Source: Marchantia polymorpha subsp. ruderalis
Taxonomy: Eukaryota; Streptophyta; Marchantiopsida; Marchantiales; Marchantiaceae
Direction: 5' to 3'
Length of the DNA stretch: 64,000 nt
NCBI GenBank assembly: GCA_037833965.1
Contig: AP031353.1
Coordinates: forward strand, 15,130,501-15,194,500
The notes under the pieces are model-generated. The model worked only from the letters and a program-made list of their open reading frames with translations, had not been told where the DNA came from and ran no database searches. The translations under genes were made by a program, and so were the position numbers. Shown here one piece after another: positions 48,310-59,689 of this stretch (the stretch's first letter is position 1; each line of letters begins with the position of its first letter).

Positions 48310-49302
48310 CGAACGATGATGAAGCTGCGCACCGGCATTTTTCTACGTAAGGGAGAAGCTTCCCCTGATGTTTAGAAAAGACAGGACAATAGAGGGACGA
48401 AGACAGAGAGAGTATAACCTTCTTTATACGTATGCACATAGTATAGAAATTGGACACGTGACAATTTCCTCACACAACTTCTCTGGTCAGGTATGGACTA
48501 AATGTGGGCATCATGAGTCCTGGATGGAGACCTTGCGAGTTGCGAGAGAGATCGCTAGATGCTTTTTTCAATTTTGAAGGTGCCCATTGTCAAGTCCACA
48601 CCAGCTTCCGGAGCAATAATGGTATGTTGATTCTTTCTGATTTCTTCAAGTTTGGATGCTTAATCCAGCCAACGAGCCAACCTTGCTGTAAGCAAAGGAA
48701 GAATTAAGACCTCCCAAGCGCGAACAACAGGCACCCGATATACGGTAGGTTCTCTGTCAGGAGCTTTCCCGTTAGTTAGTTAAAGTGAGGAAAAGTCAAT
48801 CCTAAGGGTTCATGCATCTATCCATTCAAATTCGGTACTAGAGAAGATGGTCACACAGCCTCTCTAGTCACGATACATTGAGTTGTAGCTCAAGCTCAGT
48901 CTTAGAAGAACCCCGGAGAACAACAGCTCGAGGATTCTCGTTAGGTCAATTGTGATTCAAACCCTCTTTGGAACTGAGGTGCGGGGCCGGAGGAGAATTA
49001 TATGACATGCAAGTGTCATTCTCGATCGCGATCGAGAGGATTGACCAGTTTCTCATCCTGTCAACTACATATCTGTCTGTTAGTTTGTTGAAAACGTTCG
49101 TGTGCAGATCGCTCAGCATCGCTGCACTCGGAGTTGGTGTGAACGAAGTGGAAGAGACCCATCAAATCTACACGTCGCAGCAGTTTTGTAAATTCCTTCT
49201 AATGGCCTATTGTGATCATTTTAGTACTCCATGCCAGTCAGTCAAGGGAAAGAGGATCCACGCACACTGATCAAAAGAAATGTCTAGAAATATATAGCCA
49301 GG

Positions 49303-49355
49303 GCGTTTGACAACCACACGTTCCGACAAAATCGGAGCATGTGGTTGTCAAACGC
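49303..49355. repeat. 16-bp hairpin with inner stem
   Basis: GCGTTTGACAACCACA and TGTGGTTGTCAAACGC are perfectly complementary. The 21-base loop contains a further TCCGA / TCGGA pairing, giving a two-part stem. Confidence 0.9.
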
Positions 49356-51556
49356 AAGTAGTGGAGTGCAAGAACAGTCTTCAACGATAAGGCTTTCTTC
49401 AAGCCACAGCACGTTAGCCTCATTTCCCACTGTGCTTCACCTCGCCGTGGGTACTCACATTCGTGGAGGCTTTTCGAATATTTCCCCTTTGCCTGATCAC
49501 GTTCGGCGCTGTAGAAGATTTCGATTGCTTCAGGCGAAGCAAACGAATCTGTATAGTAAGTTGCCCACGGGTAAATTTGAGACCTCAAAGTCACCTGTGC
49601 AGTTCTCTTAAACTTGCAGTTACTCGATCACACAGATGTGCTTTGAAGCATTCTAGAAGGTCCTAATCGATTTCCTCATGACCACGATAAGCACATGTTG
49701 TGAGCATCACCAATTTGGCCGGCAGGCCCGTTGAGCTAAGAGTAGAGTGGTAATGAAACTCCTACCGTAGTGGTTTTACTCCATTCCTTGCTTCACCACT
49801 CGCCGCTGTTTTCTTCAGATTTCGATTAGATATCCTGCATCTACCAGTACTTGTCATGACATTGCTGGAATCTACCTCGAGTATCTAATTCAGAGTCTCT
49901 GTGCCACCTTTGCTATCTATGGGGATCCAAGTATGAGGACGGAGCAATATTTTAGGCTCTGACCACAACATGCAATCATTACGTGATTTGTTGATTTTCT
50001 TTCTAAAATATTTATTTCGTAGGCATATTTCTGGAATCGAGCTTTTGCTACTACAATGCTCTTCATTTCCTTGCGTAGACTGCACGGGGGAGTCAATCAG
50101 CCGAGTGCGTCATTCTTGGACTTCCTTCTTCTCTAGACTCGAACACTGAACCGATGGCTTGGTTCCAGAGGTTTTATTATTCTGTAAATGTTATTCGACG
50201 CAAAATGTAATACCGACAGCTGTAGGATCGCGTGCTGTGCGGCTCCTTGAGATGGAAGGATACACCGGAAGTGGCCACATATAACCTTCGTCAGCACGAC
50301 ATCTCAAGGTACATGACCGTGATAGAAAATTCTGGAATAGTGAGAATCATTTACAAATCTAGAACGATGTTTCGGATCTGGGTATAATATATTCCACAAA
50401 GTCTGTTAAGAATAGGAGTAATCATCAAAGAAAGATCACAGCGAACACCACATTATCTTCACTATAGTACCCGGGACCGTATAGGTTGCGGGAATAATTG
50501 GCCTGCAGATTCCTGAAAGAATGTTGAATGCATTCCCAAGGGGGTTACCGAGTCAACGCAAAACTGAATAAACAATAAAACAGCTGCTTATATGAAATGT
50601 TCGCTTATGTAAACTGAATCCTCAATATATTCCTCTTTTTCATCCGTCGATGAGAACGACTGTTTAGAAGAAAGTAAAGGACCACAAACAAATAAACGTT
50701 TAAGACAATGTGGCACTCAGACCAAAACCAAAGTCTGATTCTGCTGAAAAGTTTTGCACTATACGGTCTATCCAGACCAAATAAACCTCCATTTTAGCTG
50801 GATGGAGTTATTTCGCTAGATCACTTGACTAAAAAAGAGATGGTGCCTGACCTAGTTGAAACTATTGTGAGTAAGAATGACAACAACTGGACTCGGGAAA
50901 ATTGTCAGCATCACATGAAACAGGAGGTGTAAGAGAGTGGCAATTCGTGTATGTGCACGTCCAAAGAAAACAAATCGTGAGAAAGAGGAGCGGAAGATGC
51001 GGAATCTCAGAAGCACAGGTGGATCTCCCAAGAGATGATCGACCTTCCGCCAGATTAGTGCTCACAATATAACCTAGTAAACCGGATCCACTTGTGTCAC
51101 AGATGACGAGGAGACGATACTCCCGGAGAAGATGCTACCTGAAATCACTGACAGTCAAAGCTGAGCTCAACGAAAATTTGGGTTCACTCGATACTTCACA
51201 TTTGATACCCAAATCTAAGTCGGACATAAGACCTCGAATCAATCCAACCCGCCGTATCTGAAGGGATGCGAACATAGATACGCTAATCTTATTCTTCACG
51301 TAAACCGCATGTCATGGTAAACAAGATGCCATGAAACTGCAAGCGTGCGTGCTTGCTTGCTGCGGAGATTGAAACTCACCTCGGCTTGTCGTTGAAGTGG
51401 TCAGTCACATGAGGCTTTTGAATCTACATTTTTCTACTATAATATAAGGAGTTGATTGCTATAGATTGATAGGGGCAGGGCAGAACTGGGGGAGGGCGAT
51501 ACATGATCTCTCATGCCATACTCGCTTGCTCAACCGGTTGACTTGTTCTGAACATG
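49356..51556. other. Spacer, no gene seen
   Basis: No recognisable frame on either strand. The last part is the upstream region of the first phytocyanin gene. Confidence 0.5.
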
Positions 51557-51596
51557 TATAAATGTGGGAGAAGATGATGAGAAAGCATCTTGCAAA

Positions 51597-51603
51597 TATA
51601 AAG
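51597..51603 (+). promoter_or_regulatory. Candidate TATA box of phytocyanin gene 1
   Basis: TATAAAG lies 251 bases before the start codon. Another TATAAAT at 51557-51563 is an alternative. Both precede a CT-containing leader without long frames. Confidence 0.45.
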
Positions 51604-51847
51604 GAAGCCACTGAACCTGATTGTACTCAAACTTGTCCTACAACAATCCCATACTTAGTCTAGTCCTCCTCTGGGAGAAACTTCGAGTTCCTACAAACTT
51701 GAGAATTGCTGAGTTGTGTGCAAGCTCGTTCCATCTAGTCAAACTCAGGAGTTCTTGAGCAGCAATCTGCGAGCTAGGACTCGGGTTTGGCTTAGAGTGG
51801 ACTTGGTCTTATATCTAGGTTGACGTTCTCGCTTACAGTACTTGGCG

Positions 51848-53586
51848 ATGGGTACCGGGAAATGTCTAGCGCTTCTTGTACTTTGCGTTTTGGGAGCACT
51901 GGTGCAAAGCTCCTCGGCCGCTCTTTACAAGGTTGGAGATTCCGCAGGATGGAGCATCCCATCTAGTGCAACATTTTACGATGAGTGGGCCAAAAAGCAA
52001 ACGTTCCAGGTCGGCGATATCCTCGGTAAGGTTCCAGACGCTTTGTCTTCAGTTTCTTCCACCTGCAGATGGAATAGAGTCCCACTGCGCATGCAATGCT
52101 CTTGATTCCGAATCATAAGATAGAAGATTGTCATATTCAAGCTGTGCCTGCAATTTGCACATTGGGTTACTAATAACTGTGCGGGTAGCTATAGATAGAC
52201 TGCTTTGCTACGGCCAAAATTCCATCTTTCAGAACAATATCCCTTGCAACAGCACCTGGAAGTTAATACCAGCGCATTATGTCCAACTTCTGTACATTTC
52301 TTGAGATGTCGACAGTCAGAATTGTTATAGTTTGGATCTTCTATTCGTCGGAATGCCTGAGAATTCACATTACCTCCGCTTCAACCCCTAAAAATCATCA
52401 CAGCTCTTCAAGCTTCGTGGTGCAATCCGCCCACTGACCAAAGGAAAATGTATATTAATCTCTCGATGGCCTGATGAAAGTTGCCAGAGTAAGCTTCGTC
52501 AATAGCTGGATGCATCGGTCGTATGCCCTTACGGAGGAGATATCAATCACCGCTGCTGATAACAGGACGAGACCTCAAACTGACCAGCGTAGCCAAACAG
52601 TCCTAGTTCAAGTCGATTTAGGCTCGTCTGCCTAAGCAGCCTTGCATTCTTCGAGACAATGTCTCGGATCATGCGGTTTTACGCTTGTGCGGATTGTGGG
52701 AATCATAGATTCAGAATATAGCGCTCTTGGCCCCTGGCCGCTTATTTCTGAGCTGCAGAAAAGAGCATGTCTGAAGACAGAAGTCGAGATTGTGGGTATC
52801 ATGGATTCAGAATGTAGCGCTCGTGGCCACTGGCCGCAGGTTCCTGAGCTGCAGAAAAGAGCGTGCCTAGAAACAGAAATCGAGTGTGCGCCTTCACGGA
52901 TCCGAACTCCAGACTTCACAGACTGACGCAGGGAGTGTGTGCATGCAGAATTCGACTATTCGATGGGCAATCACGACGTGCTGTCGGTGACTGCGGCGGA
53001 CGCCAAATCCTGCAACTCGGCGACTCCACTCTTCTCGTGGTCGGTGGCCAACGCCAGAGTCACATTGCTCACTCCCGGAACTCAGAGCTTCATCTGCGGC
53101 ATCTCCGGCCACTGCACGTTGGGCATGGCCATGACCGTGCAGGTTCTGCCGGCTGCTCCCGCCCCTGCGCCACCCGCTCCTCAAATCCCCCCTCCCCCTC
53201 CCGCTCCCCGCACCACCCCCACGACCCCCTCGACCCCTTCCACTCCTCCTACCCCTACCACTCCTTCCACCCCCTCCACGCCCGCTCCCAGCAAGGCACC
53301 CGCGCCCCCCACGCGCCGGTCGCCCGTGCCACCCACGGCCCCGGCCCCAGTGGCAGTTCCCGTTGCGGCACCCGACGCTCCGGCCCCCGCTCCTCGCAAG
53401 GCCAGGAAGGGCAAGAAGCCTCTTGGCGCCCCGAGCCCCGCTCCCATCGAGTTCTCGTTCCCCAGCTCCTCACTCGCAGTCGCTCCAGCTCCAGTTGCCG
53501 AGAAGGCCGCCGCCTCCGGTCTCAGATCTGCCGCTTTCATGGTCGCCGCTGCTCTGGCAGTTTCCTGCGCTTCCCTTCTATTCTGA
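51848..53586 (+). CDS. Phytocyanin (plastocyanin-like) with Pro-rich tail and GPI signal
   Basis: Two exons, 51848-52025 and 52949-53586, joined in phase 1 (GT..CAG), encode 271 residues. A signal peptide occupies about residues 1-24. The cupredoxin domain (25-127) has type-1 copper ligands His68, Cys109, His114 and Met119 and a Cys81/Cys115 pair suited to the conserved disulfide, so it belongs to the Met-ligand uclacyanin/plantacyanin kind rather than stellacyanins. A Pro/Ala/Thr-rich stretch (about 130-220) with AP and TP dipeptides is arabinogalactan-like, and a C-terminal hydrophobic end (AAFMVAAALAVSCASLLF) indicates a GPI anchor. It would sit on the outer plasma membrane or wall and transfer electrons or act in signalling. 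The intron contains a 96-bp tandem duplication. A second family member follows at 57819 in the same orientation. Confidence 0.93.
52692..52883. repeat. 96-bp tandem duplication inside phytocyanin intron
   Basis: Two units starting GATTGTGGG at 52692 and 52788 share GATTCAGAAT.TAGCGCTC and GAGCTGCAGAAAAGAGC. Because 96 is a multiple of three, frames on both strands stay open across it, which creates spurious protein repeats. Confidence 0.85.
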
Positions 53587-56500
53587 TGCGATGGCGGCAG
53601 GAGATAAATGTGGAGCGATGCTGGTTTGATCCGTGAATGGCAATCGAGGCTGCATAATCGTCTGAATCCGATAATCTACGAGCGCAGTGTTCTTCTGGCG
53701 TGAGTGAGCGATCGATCGATCGATCGATCGATTGATTGTTAAATTATGCAACCTTAGCTCGAGACTCTAGACAGTCCACAATTAATTTCACGGTGGAGTT
53801 TTGACCACTTCAGCTGGTGCAGAGGCGGACCGACGACGAACGAAGGGAGCCCGGCCAGATAACAGAACCTGTTAACTTCAATTATAGCATAATGCGTTCG
53901 ATCATTCTTTTGGGTGTTTGGTGACGAGATGGCTTTCGGAGACTCATAATCATTCGGCGGGTGAGTACTTCCACCCGATTAGGGACAAGGAGGGTCATCT
54001 CCAGAACACGAATTTTAGAATAAGTTTTGCCACTTGAGAAACCATCCGGTAGAATAGAGTGGAACGGCAAATTTATGACCATTAGCATATCAGGGTTCGA
54101 AGCTCATCCGCGAGCAATTGTAACCATTTTCATCACACTAAACACGAACCTCTTTTCTATGAGAATTAACCGCAATGACTCGATGGTGGACTGCATGTGT
54201 ATTATGGTGGACTGCTCATTATGCCTGCTGTGGCGGTGGACAGCATGAGAACGTGTGTAACAACTGGCTACTGGCAGAGCGCAGATTCTGATGTGAGCTT
54301 TCTCTTACGTATTCCATTCTAGAGAAGATTGGACTCACTGTTCAGCTTAGAAAATTCCTCATCTTACTCCCGAATGGGCGGCAAGTAGGAAGAATCAACA
54401 GATGCTTTAAGGAATGTCAACTCTGAGCAATAACACTCATTACACAGTCAAATCGGCGCGAATGTATGATACATGTGGTCACTGTGATGCACGGCGAAAT
54501 TGACGTAGTCAGCGTCATTTTCGCCGTTTTTTCCAACCGTCGGGAATTAGCCGTCCTCAAACAATTTCCTTCAATGGCGGTTTCACTTCAGAAGTTCGCG
54601 TGGACCTCATACATTAGTTTCAAAACCAGGGACGAAAACAGACCTTCAGACCGATCAAGACGATCAGTGTTGAGCCAGAGATTTGCATCATTTTCTTCAA
54701 ATTTCCGGCGACTTTCGTATTTTGCTTCAGCGAGTATAGTACGTAGCAGATCTGATAGTGGATATCGTTACGAAGCCCCAGCTGCTCCTGGGCTCTGCAG
54801 AAGACGGGCTTCCAAATTAGTATACTGTTCCAACGCCATGCAAGAAAGGATGGACTTTATGCTGCTACGGGAGAGTTCGAAACCGTCAAGGTTTAGTGCC
54901 CAGAGTCTGAAGATGTGAGTCATATTATTAAATCTTGTGAACACGAGTTTGTTTCTTTGAGGCCGACAACACCAATACCCTTGAACTTGGTTATGTTGAT
55001 CAGTATCCATGTCTGAGACATCGTCTGTTTCACACTCATAATACACGACCTCGGCGGGTGCATATAGGATCCACATCTCTCCCGCCCAGTATCATTACGG
55101 TGGCACGTGGACGGGGACAACCAAGCTACCAAATGGTCGTAATGCACTGTCACACACTTCGGTGCTTCGGTAGTTGCCGTGGAAATGCTCGCGTAGCGAA
55201 ACATGCGAGCTCACAGCAACTCTCCGACTATTAGCTGGTACCAGGGGGTTGCCAGCATTGACTTTCCTTCTTGAATTACTTCTGTAAGATAGGTCTTACA
55301 TACGATGATCGATATGGGTGAATTGTTCATGCCTGGGGCAGCATGTGATCGAGCTCAACAGAGGTAAGAAACGACTACATCTAACAACACGTCTGTAGTG
55401 ACCGCCACCGTTCTGCCCCAGTGGCTGTCCTCTAGATCGCTTCCTAATCTCGAGTCAAAATATGCCCAACGTCAAATGATGCTGAAAGGCTCAAATCCAG
55501 AGATCTCCGCTTCTCCTGTAAGTTTCAGTATTTGAAGCACGTCTGAGGCCCCTTGTCAAGAACGTTTTTTGAAGATTCACGCAGAGCTGGTCTCGTGTAG
55601 AAGATGCGGTTGAATAATTAATTTGGGAATGCGCATAACATAAGTCCATCATGTTCAGAATCTGAATCCATAGTCCTTCCGGATATTGATTAATGGACAT
55701 GATCCACATATTCCTGCAGTCTACTCTAATCAATTCATTTTACCTCATTCACTGTCTATCAGACCACCCAACAGAAACTGAGAGCTATCGACTGCGAAAA
55801 GGTTGCGAATGTAGAGGAAATCTCTGTTAGGTCCACACGGATTCCAAACTAGTCTAGCGAAAATATAGCGCTCGGCGAGTACATCATGGCAGCGTAGTAA
55901 TGTTTCGAATATAGTCCATAATTATTAAGCGCAAATATGTTGCGGTAGGCTAATCTTCTGGTAGGGGGTGAAAAGAAGGTGCATATTACAAAGGATAGAT
56001 ATTCGGACTCCACGTATTGGAGCTTCCAGGTCAATGAGACAAGACAGCGAAGATAGATAGATTCACTTACAGTCCTCACTTTTGAGCCGTACAGGACATA
56101 TGGAGAAGATTCATGTGCCGGTTGTACCTTGAGCGAGAGAGTGCTCAGAAAATGCTACTGTAGTGTTGTGTGATCCGAAGGTACAAGTGAGGAGTGCCAT
56201 GAGTACGGACGCTCCCGTGTATAAGGGCCGTGACCAACTGGGAAGGCAGATCAGGACTTGAATCACACGTTGCATGTAAAACAGAGGAAGTTGATACTGA
56301 TCGTGACTTGATCCAGTCACTTGCAAGTATCCATGGAGCGTGGACACAGAGAGAGTGCCACGGTGCTGGAAGTTCAGTAAAAATTAACGTAAGTTTTGAT
56401 AAGTTTTGATTCAGGCTTGCGTCTGGTGATGTAAGTCTCTTATAATCAATCTGATTCTGAGAGGAATACTCGATGCGGACGTACTCAGCCAGCCGAATTT

Positions 56501-57818
56501 GGTCTGTCATGCCCTTCATATATCAAGAGATACAGTGCAATGGAATATACCTGGTCCGCTTCAATGGGTTTGAACTTGCAAATTGAGCATGTTCTCGAAA
56601 TGTGTGATCAGGTGTCAACCCTCAACCAGTGCAGCGCGCAATGTCATATGCTAAAGGCAAAGAGCCATTTGCTAAAATGCGGCCCAAGAAGAGATGAAGA
56701 AAGAAGTGGTCCAGCCGAGCTCCCAAGCTATATGGAACCGAAGAGGGAATCTGTTGAAGGATGACTGTGCACTTTCTTTCTTGCTGCAGGCATCCATACG
56801 AAGCAGCCTGCCGGACTTGAATTGCTCGTCGGCTTCGCGGTGACGGGCGTGGTGTGCGCCGCAATCGCAGCCACGTATGATAATCTCGTGCTTCTGCAGT
56901 CTTTGCTTTCAGATCCTTTGTCGTGCTCGTCCTTTCGAGCCACCAGCGCCCACGGCTGCGCAGCAGCGTTTCATGCAAGCAGTGGCGGAAATTGAGAACA
57001 GTACCAGGAGGACTTCCTGCTTCATTCTTCTTCTGAATCTGATTCTGCTTCTGGCTCTGGGGATTCAGCTCATGGACCTCAAACACCACCTTCGCGAATG
57101 TCGGCTTCTGTTGCTTCGAAAGGAAAGATCGCTCCTGAAGCTCTTTCCCTCGCCGCAGGCCACTCGAATCGACTCTCTCGCTGACTAGATTGGGAAATTG
57201 GAACTGCAGCTGTAGGCAGTAGTCACTCACTCAGTCACGGAGACGGGATGGGATGCGGTGTGTGAAAGAGACTCGGTACGTCACTAGCTGAGCTATGACC
57301 CGTGAGATGCGACGCAGTACGTAGATCCTTTCTGGAATCTTTGTTCGTGCAGCAGCAGCCGCTGCGTCTATTCGTGGAACAGCCCAGCGAGGAACGGGAG
57401 CCAGCAAAGTGCAAGCCACTGTTGAGCTCAAGTGACCTTGTGGATTGTGCTCGAGCACCTGAGGGAGTAGTGTGAGTGGCTGGCGGGCTGCCTGGATCGG
57501 TTGTTTGCGTAGAATTGAAACCGATCCTGCAGAAAGTGCCTTGCCATAAAACTGGTCCCGTTCTTCTCTGAACTCAAACATCTCTCTGCCGCTCTGCAAG
57601 CAACCATTCTCTCCGGAGCCGCTGCGGTTGTGGACACAGAAGGCAGGGCGAGCTAGGAGTGTATAACAAGGCAGGAGCCTGAGCATTGGCCTTTGTACAT
57701 TGGTCTTCACTTCATTGTCGACGATGGGGACTAATTATTAGTTTCTAGGATTGTCTACACGCTGTGGTAGTTTACAGTTTGACAAACCTTGAGCAGGCGA
57801 TCGACCAAGTGGCTCAGA
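53587..57818. other. Spacer between the two phytocyanin genes
   Basis: 3' untranslated sequence of the first gene with a (GATC)n microsatellite at about 53710-53732, then sequence without a recognisable gene. A hydrophobic-looking frame at about 56787-56990 follows an acceptor-like CTGCAG, but it lacks a start and a known domain. Confidence 0.5.
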
Positions 57819-59689
57819 ATGTCGGTCTCCAAAGGAAATTCGATGATTGTTGCTCTGGTGGTTCTCGCTGCACTGGTTCTTAATGCAGAAGGAACCACAT
57901 ACACCGTTGGCGATGGTTTGGGTTGGACGTTTCCACCGTTGATGGACACTTACGATACCTGGGCTAAGCAGCACACGTTCGTCGTTGGTGACGAGCTTGG
58001 TAAGTTTTTTGATACTCATTCATTCATTATGAAGTTTCTGGAGTCTGTAGCTAGAAGAACCGTCTGCAATTCAATGAATTGGCGGAGCAGGGTGAATGAT
58101 CACGATAGACTCGAGCTTCCTGTGTCAGTCTGTGAGGTGGACGCAATGTCTTGAGAGTGCCAGACTGATCCCTGTTTTCCTGGTTCCTGCATATACAGCA
58201 GGGGCTAGTCAGGCCAAGCTTCTTAGTATTCATGCACTTTGCAATGCCCTTGTTTAGCAACTGGTCTTTGCAGCTTCACATTCGTAAATAGTGTCTTAAG
58301 ATTTGATGGTGAATGAGGATTCTGACGGATGTTATGATATATCTCGGGTTGGCGAATAAATTGCATGATTCTATTGCAGTTTTCAACTATGACGGCCTTC
58401 TCCACAATGTCTTCGAGGTCTCTCAAGCCGACCTGGACCTGTGTGACTACAGCAAGCCTATCGCCAAGTACGAAATGTCGAACGCGAAGGTTACTCTGAC
58501 TAGAGCGGGGTATCATGGCTTCATTTGTGGAGTCATCGGACACTGCCTGGGAAGCATGAAAATGAATTTGGTGGTCGCGGATTCTGCTACTCCTGTACCA
58601 GTCGCTCCGGCTCCAGTGGTGGCACCTTCTCCTCCTCCTCCAGTTGCCTCTCCTCCCCCTCCCCCTCCATCTCCACCTCCTCCTGCTGCTTCTCCTCCTC
58701 CCCCTCCATCACCACCACCCCCAACCTCGACTCCACCTCCATCAGAATCTCCTCCTTCCCCGTCTTGGACTGCTCCCTCTCCATCTCCTCCTCCTTCTCC
58801 CCCGTCTTGGACTGCTCCATCTCCATCTCCTCCTCCCCCATCTTGGACTGCACCATCGCCATCTCCTCCTCCCCCGAGCTGGACTCCGACTCCTTCTCCT
58901 CCTCCTCCCAGTTGGACTCCTACTCCATCTCCTCCTCCCCCGAGCTGGACCCCAACTCCGTCTCCTCCTCCTCCGAGCTGGAGTACTTCTCCATCTCCTT
59001 CTCCTCCCAGTTGGACTCCAACTCCATCTCCTCCTCCCCCGAGCTGGAGGGCTTCTCCATCTCCTTCTCCTCCCAGTTGGACTCCTACTCCATCTCCTCC
59101 TCCTCCGAGCTGGAGTGCTTCTCCATCTCCTTCTCCTCCCAGTTGGACTCCCACTCCTTCTCCTCCTCCCCCGAGCTGGAGTGCTTCTCCATCTCCTTCT
59201 CCTCCCAGCTGGAAACCAACTCCGTCTCCTCCTCCGCCATCGTGGAGTGCCCAATCTCCTTCTCCTCCTTCCCCGAGTTGGACTCCTACTCCATCGACTC
59301 CTCCCCCCAGTTGGAATCCGACCCCATCTCCTCCTCCCAGCTGGTCGATTGTGGATGAACCGACCGCAAGCCCATCGAAAGCTCCATCGTCTCCTCCTCC
59401 TCCTGCCAAGGCAAGGACACCATCGGCCACTCCAGCTCCTGCCCCGAAGAGCAGCCCTCCCAAGTCCTGGTTGGCTCCGACCAAGACTCCCTCGCTCGCT
59501 CCGTATCAGGCCTTCACACCAATCGGTGCAGCTCCTGTACAATCTGTAGTGGCTCCCTCGGAAGTTGTTCTTCCACCAGCCACGGCACCGACGGCACCGA
59601 CGGTGGTTAGCTCTTCCTGGAGCCTGCAATCTGCGACGGCAATGGGGATCAGTCTTCTCGTCGCCGGTTGTGCTGCTCTGTTTCTCTGA
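57819..59689 (+). CDS. Phytocyanin with very long extensin-like Pro-rich region and GPI signal
   Basis: Two exons, 57819-57999 and 58380-59689, joined in phase 1 at the same place as in the gene at 51848, encode 496 residues. A signal peptide (about 1-25) is followed by a cupredoxin domain with ligands His69, Cys110, His115 and Met120 and a Cys82/Cys116 pair. The next ~300 residues are tandem SPPPP, SPSPP and [17 protein letters not shown] modules, the Ser-Hyp pattern of extensins, then a Pro/Ala arabinogalactan-like segment and a C-terminal hydrophobic tail ([18 protein letters not shown]) for GPI anchoring. It is a chimeric wall or membrane-surface blue copper protein. The ATG at 57819 is chosen because it starts a proper signal peptide; no in-frame ATG lies just upstream. 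Confidence 0.93.
58740..59350 (+). repeat. Codon-level tandem repeat of the extensin-like region
   Basis: About sixteen copies of a block of roughly 30-40 bases encode SPxPPPPSW plus TPTP or SASPSP. Neighbouring pairs share synonymous changes, so the array seems to have grown by unequal exchange of ~66-90-base multiples. Confidence 0.85.

Noticed and set aside
48038..48457. 139-codon minus-strand frame
   Set aside because: It spans two of the hairpins, has no domain and no coding-like composition.
53181..53540. Gly/Val/Ala-rich minus-strand frame
   Set aside because: Shadow of the Pro/Ala-rich tail of the first phytocyanin.
54466..54918. 150-codon plus-strand frame
   Set aside because: Ser/Arg-rich with no domain; the overlapping minus-strand frame is similarly open. 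Treated as chance.
56787..56990. Hydrophobic frame after a possible splice acceptor (GLELLVGFAVTGVV...)
   Set aside because: No start codon, no upstream exon and no family I recognise. Other frames across the same bases are equally open.
58513..59484. Long minus-strand Gly-rich frame opposite the second phytocyanin
   Set aside because: It is the complement of the Pro-rich repeat (CCN codons read as GGN). No start context or domain, and the plus strand has a convincing gene.
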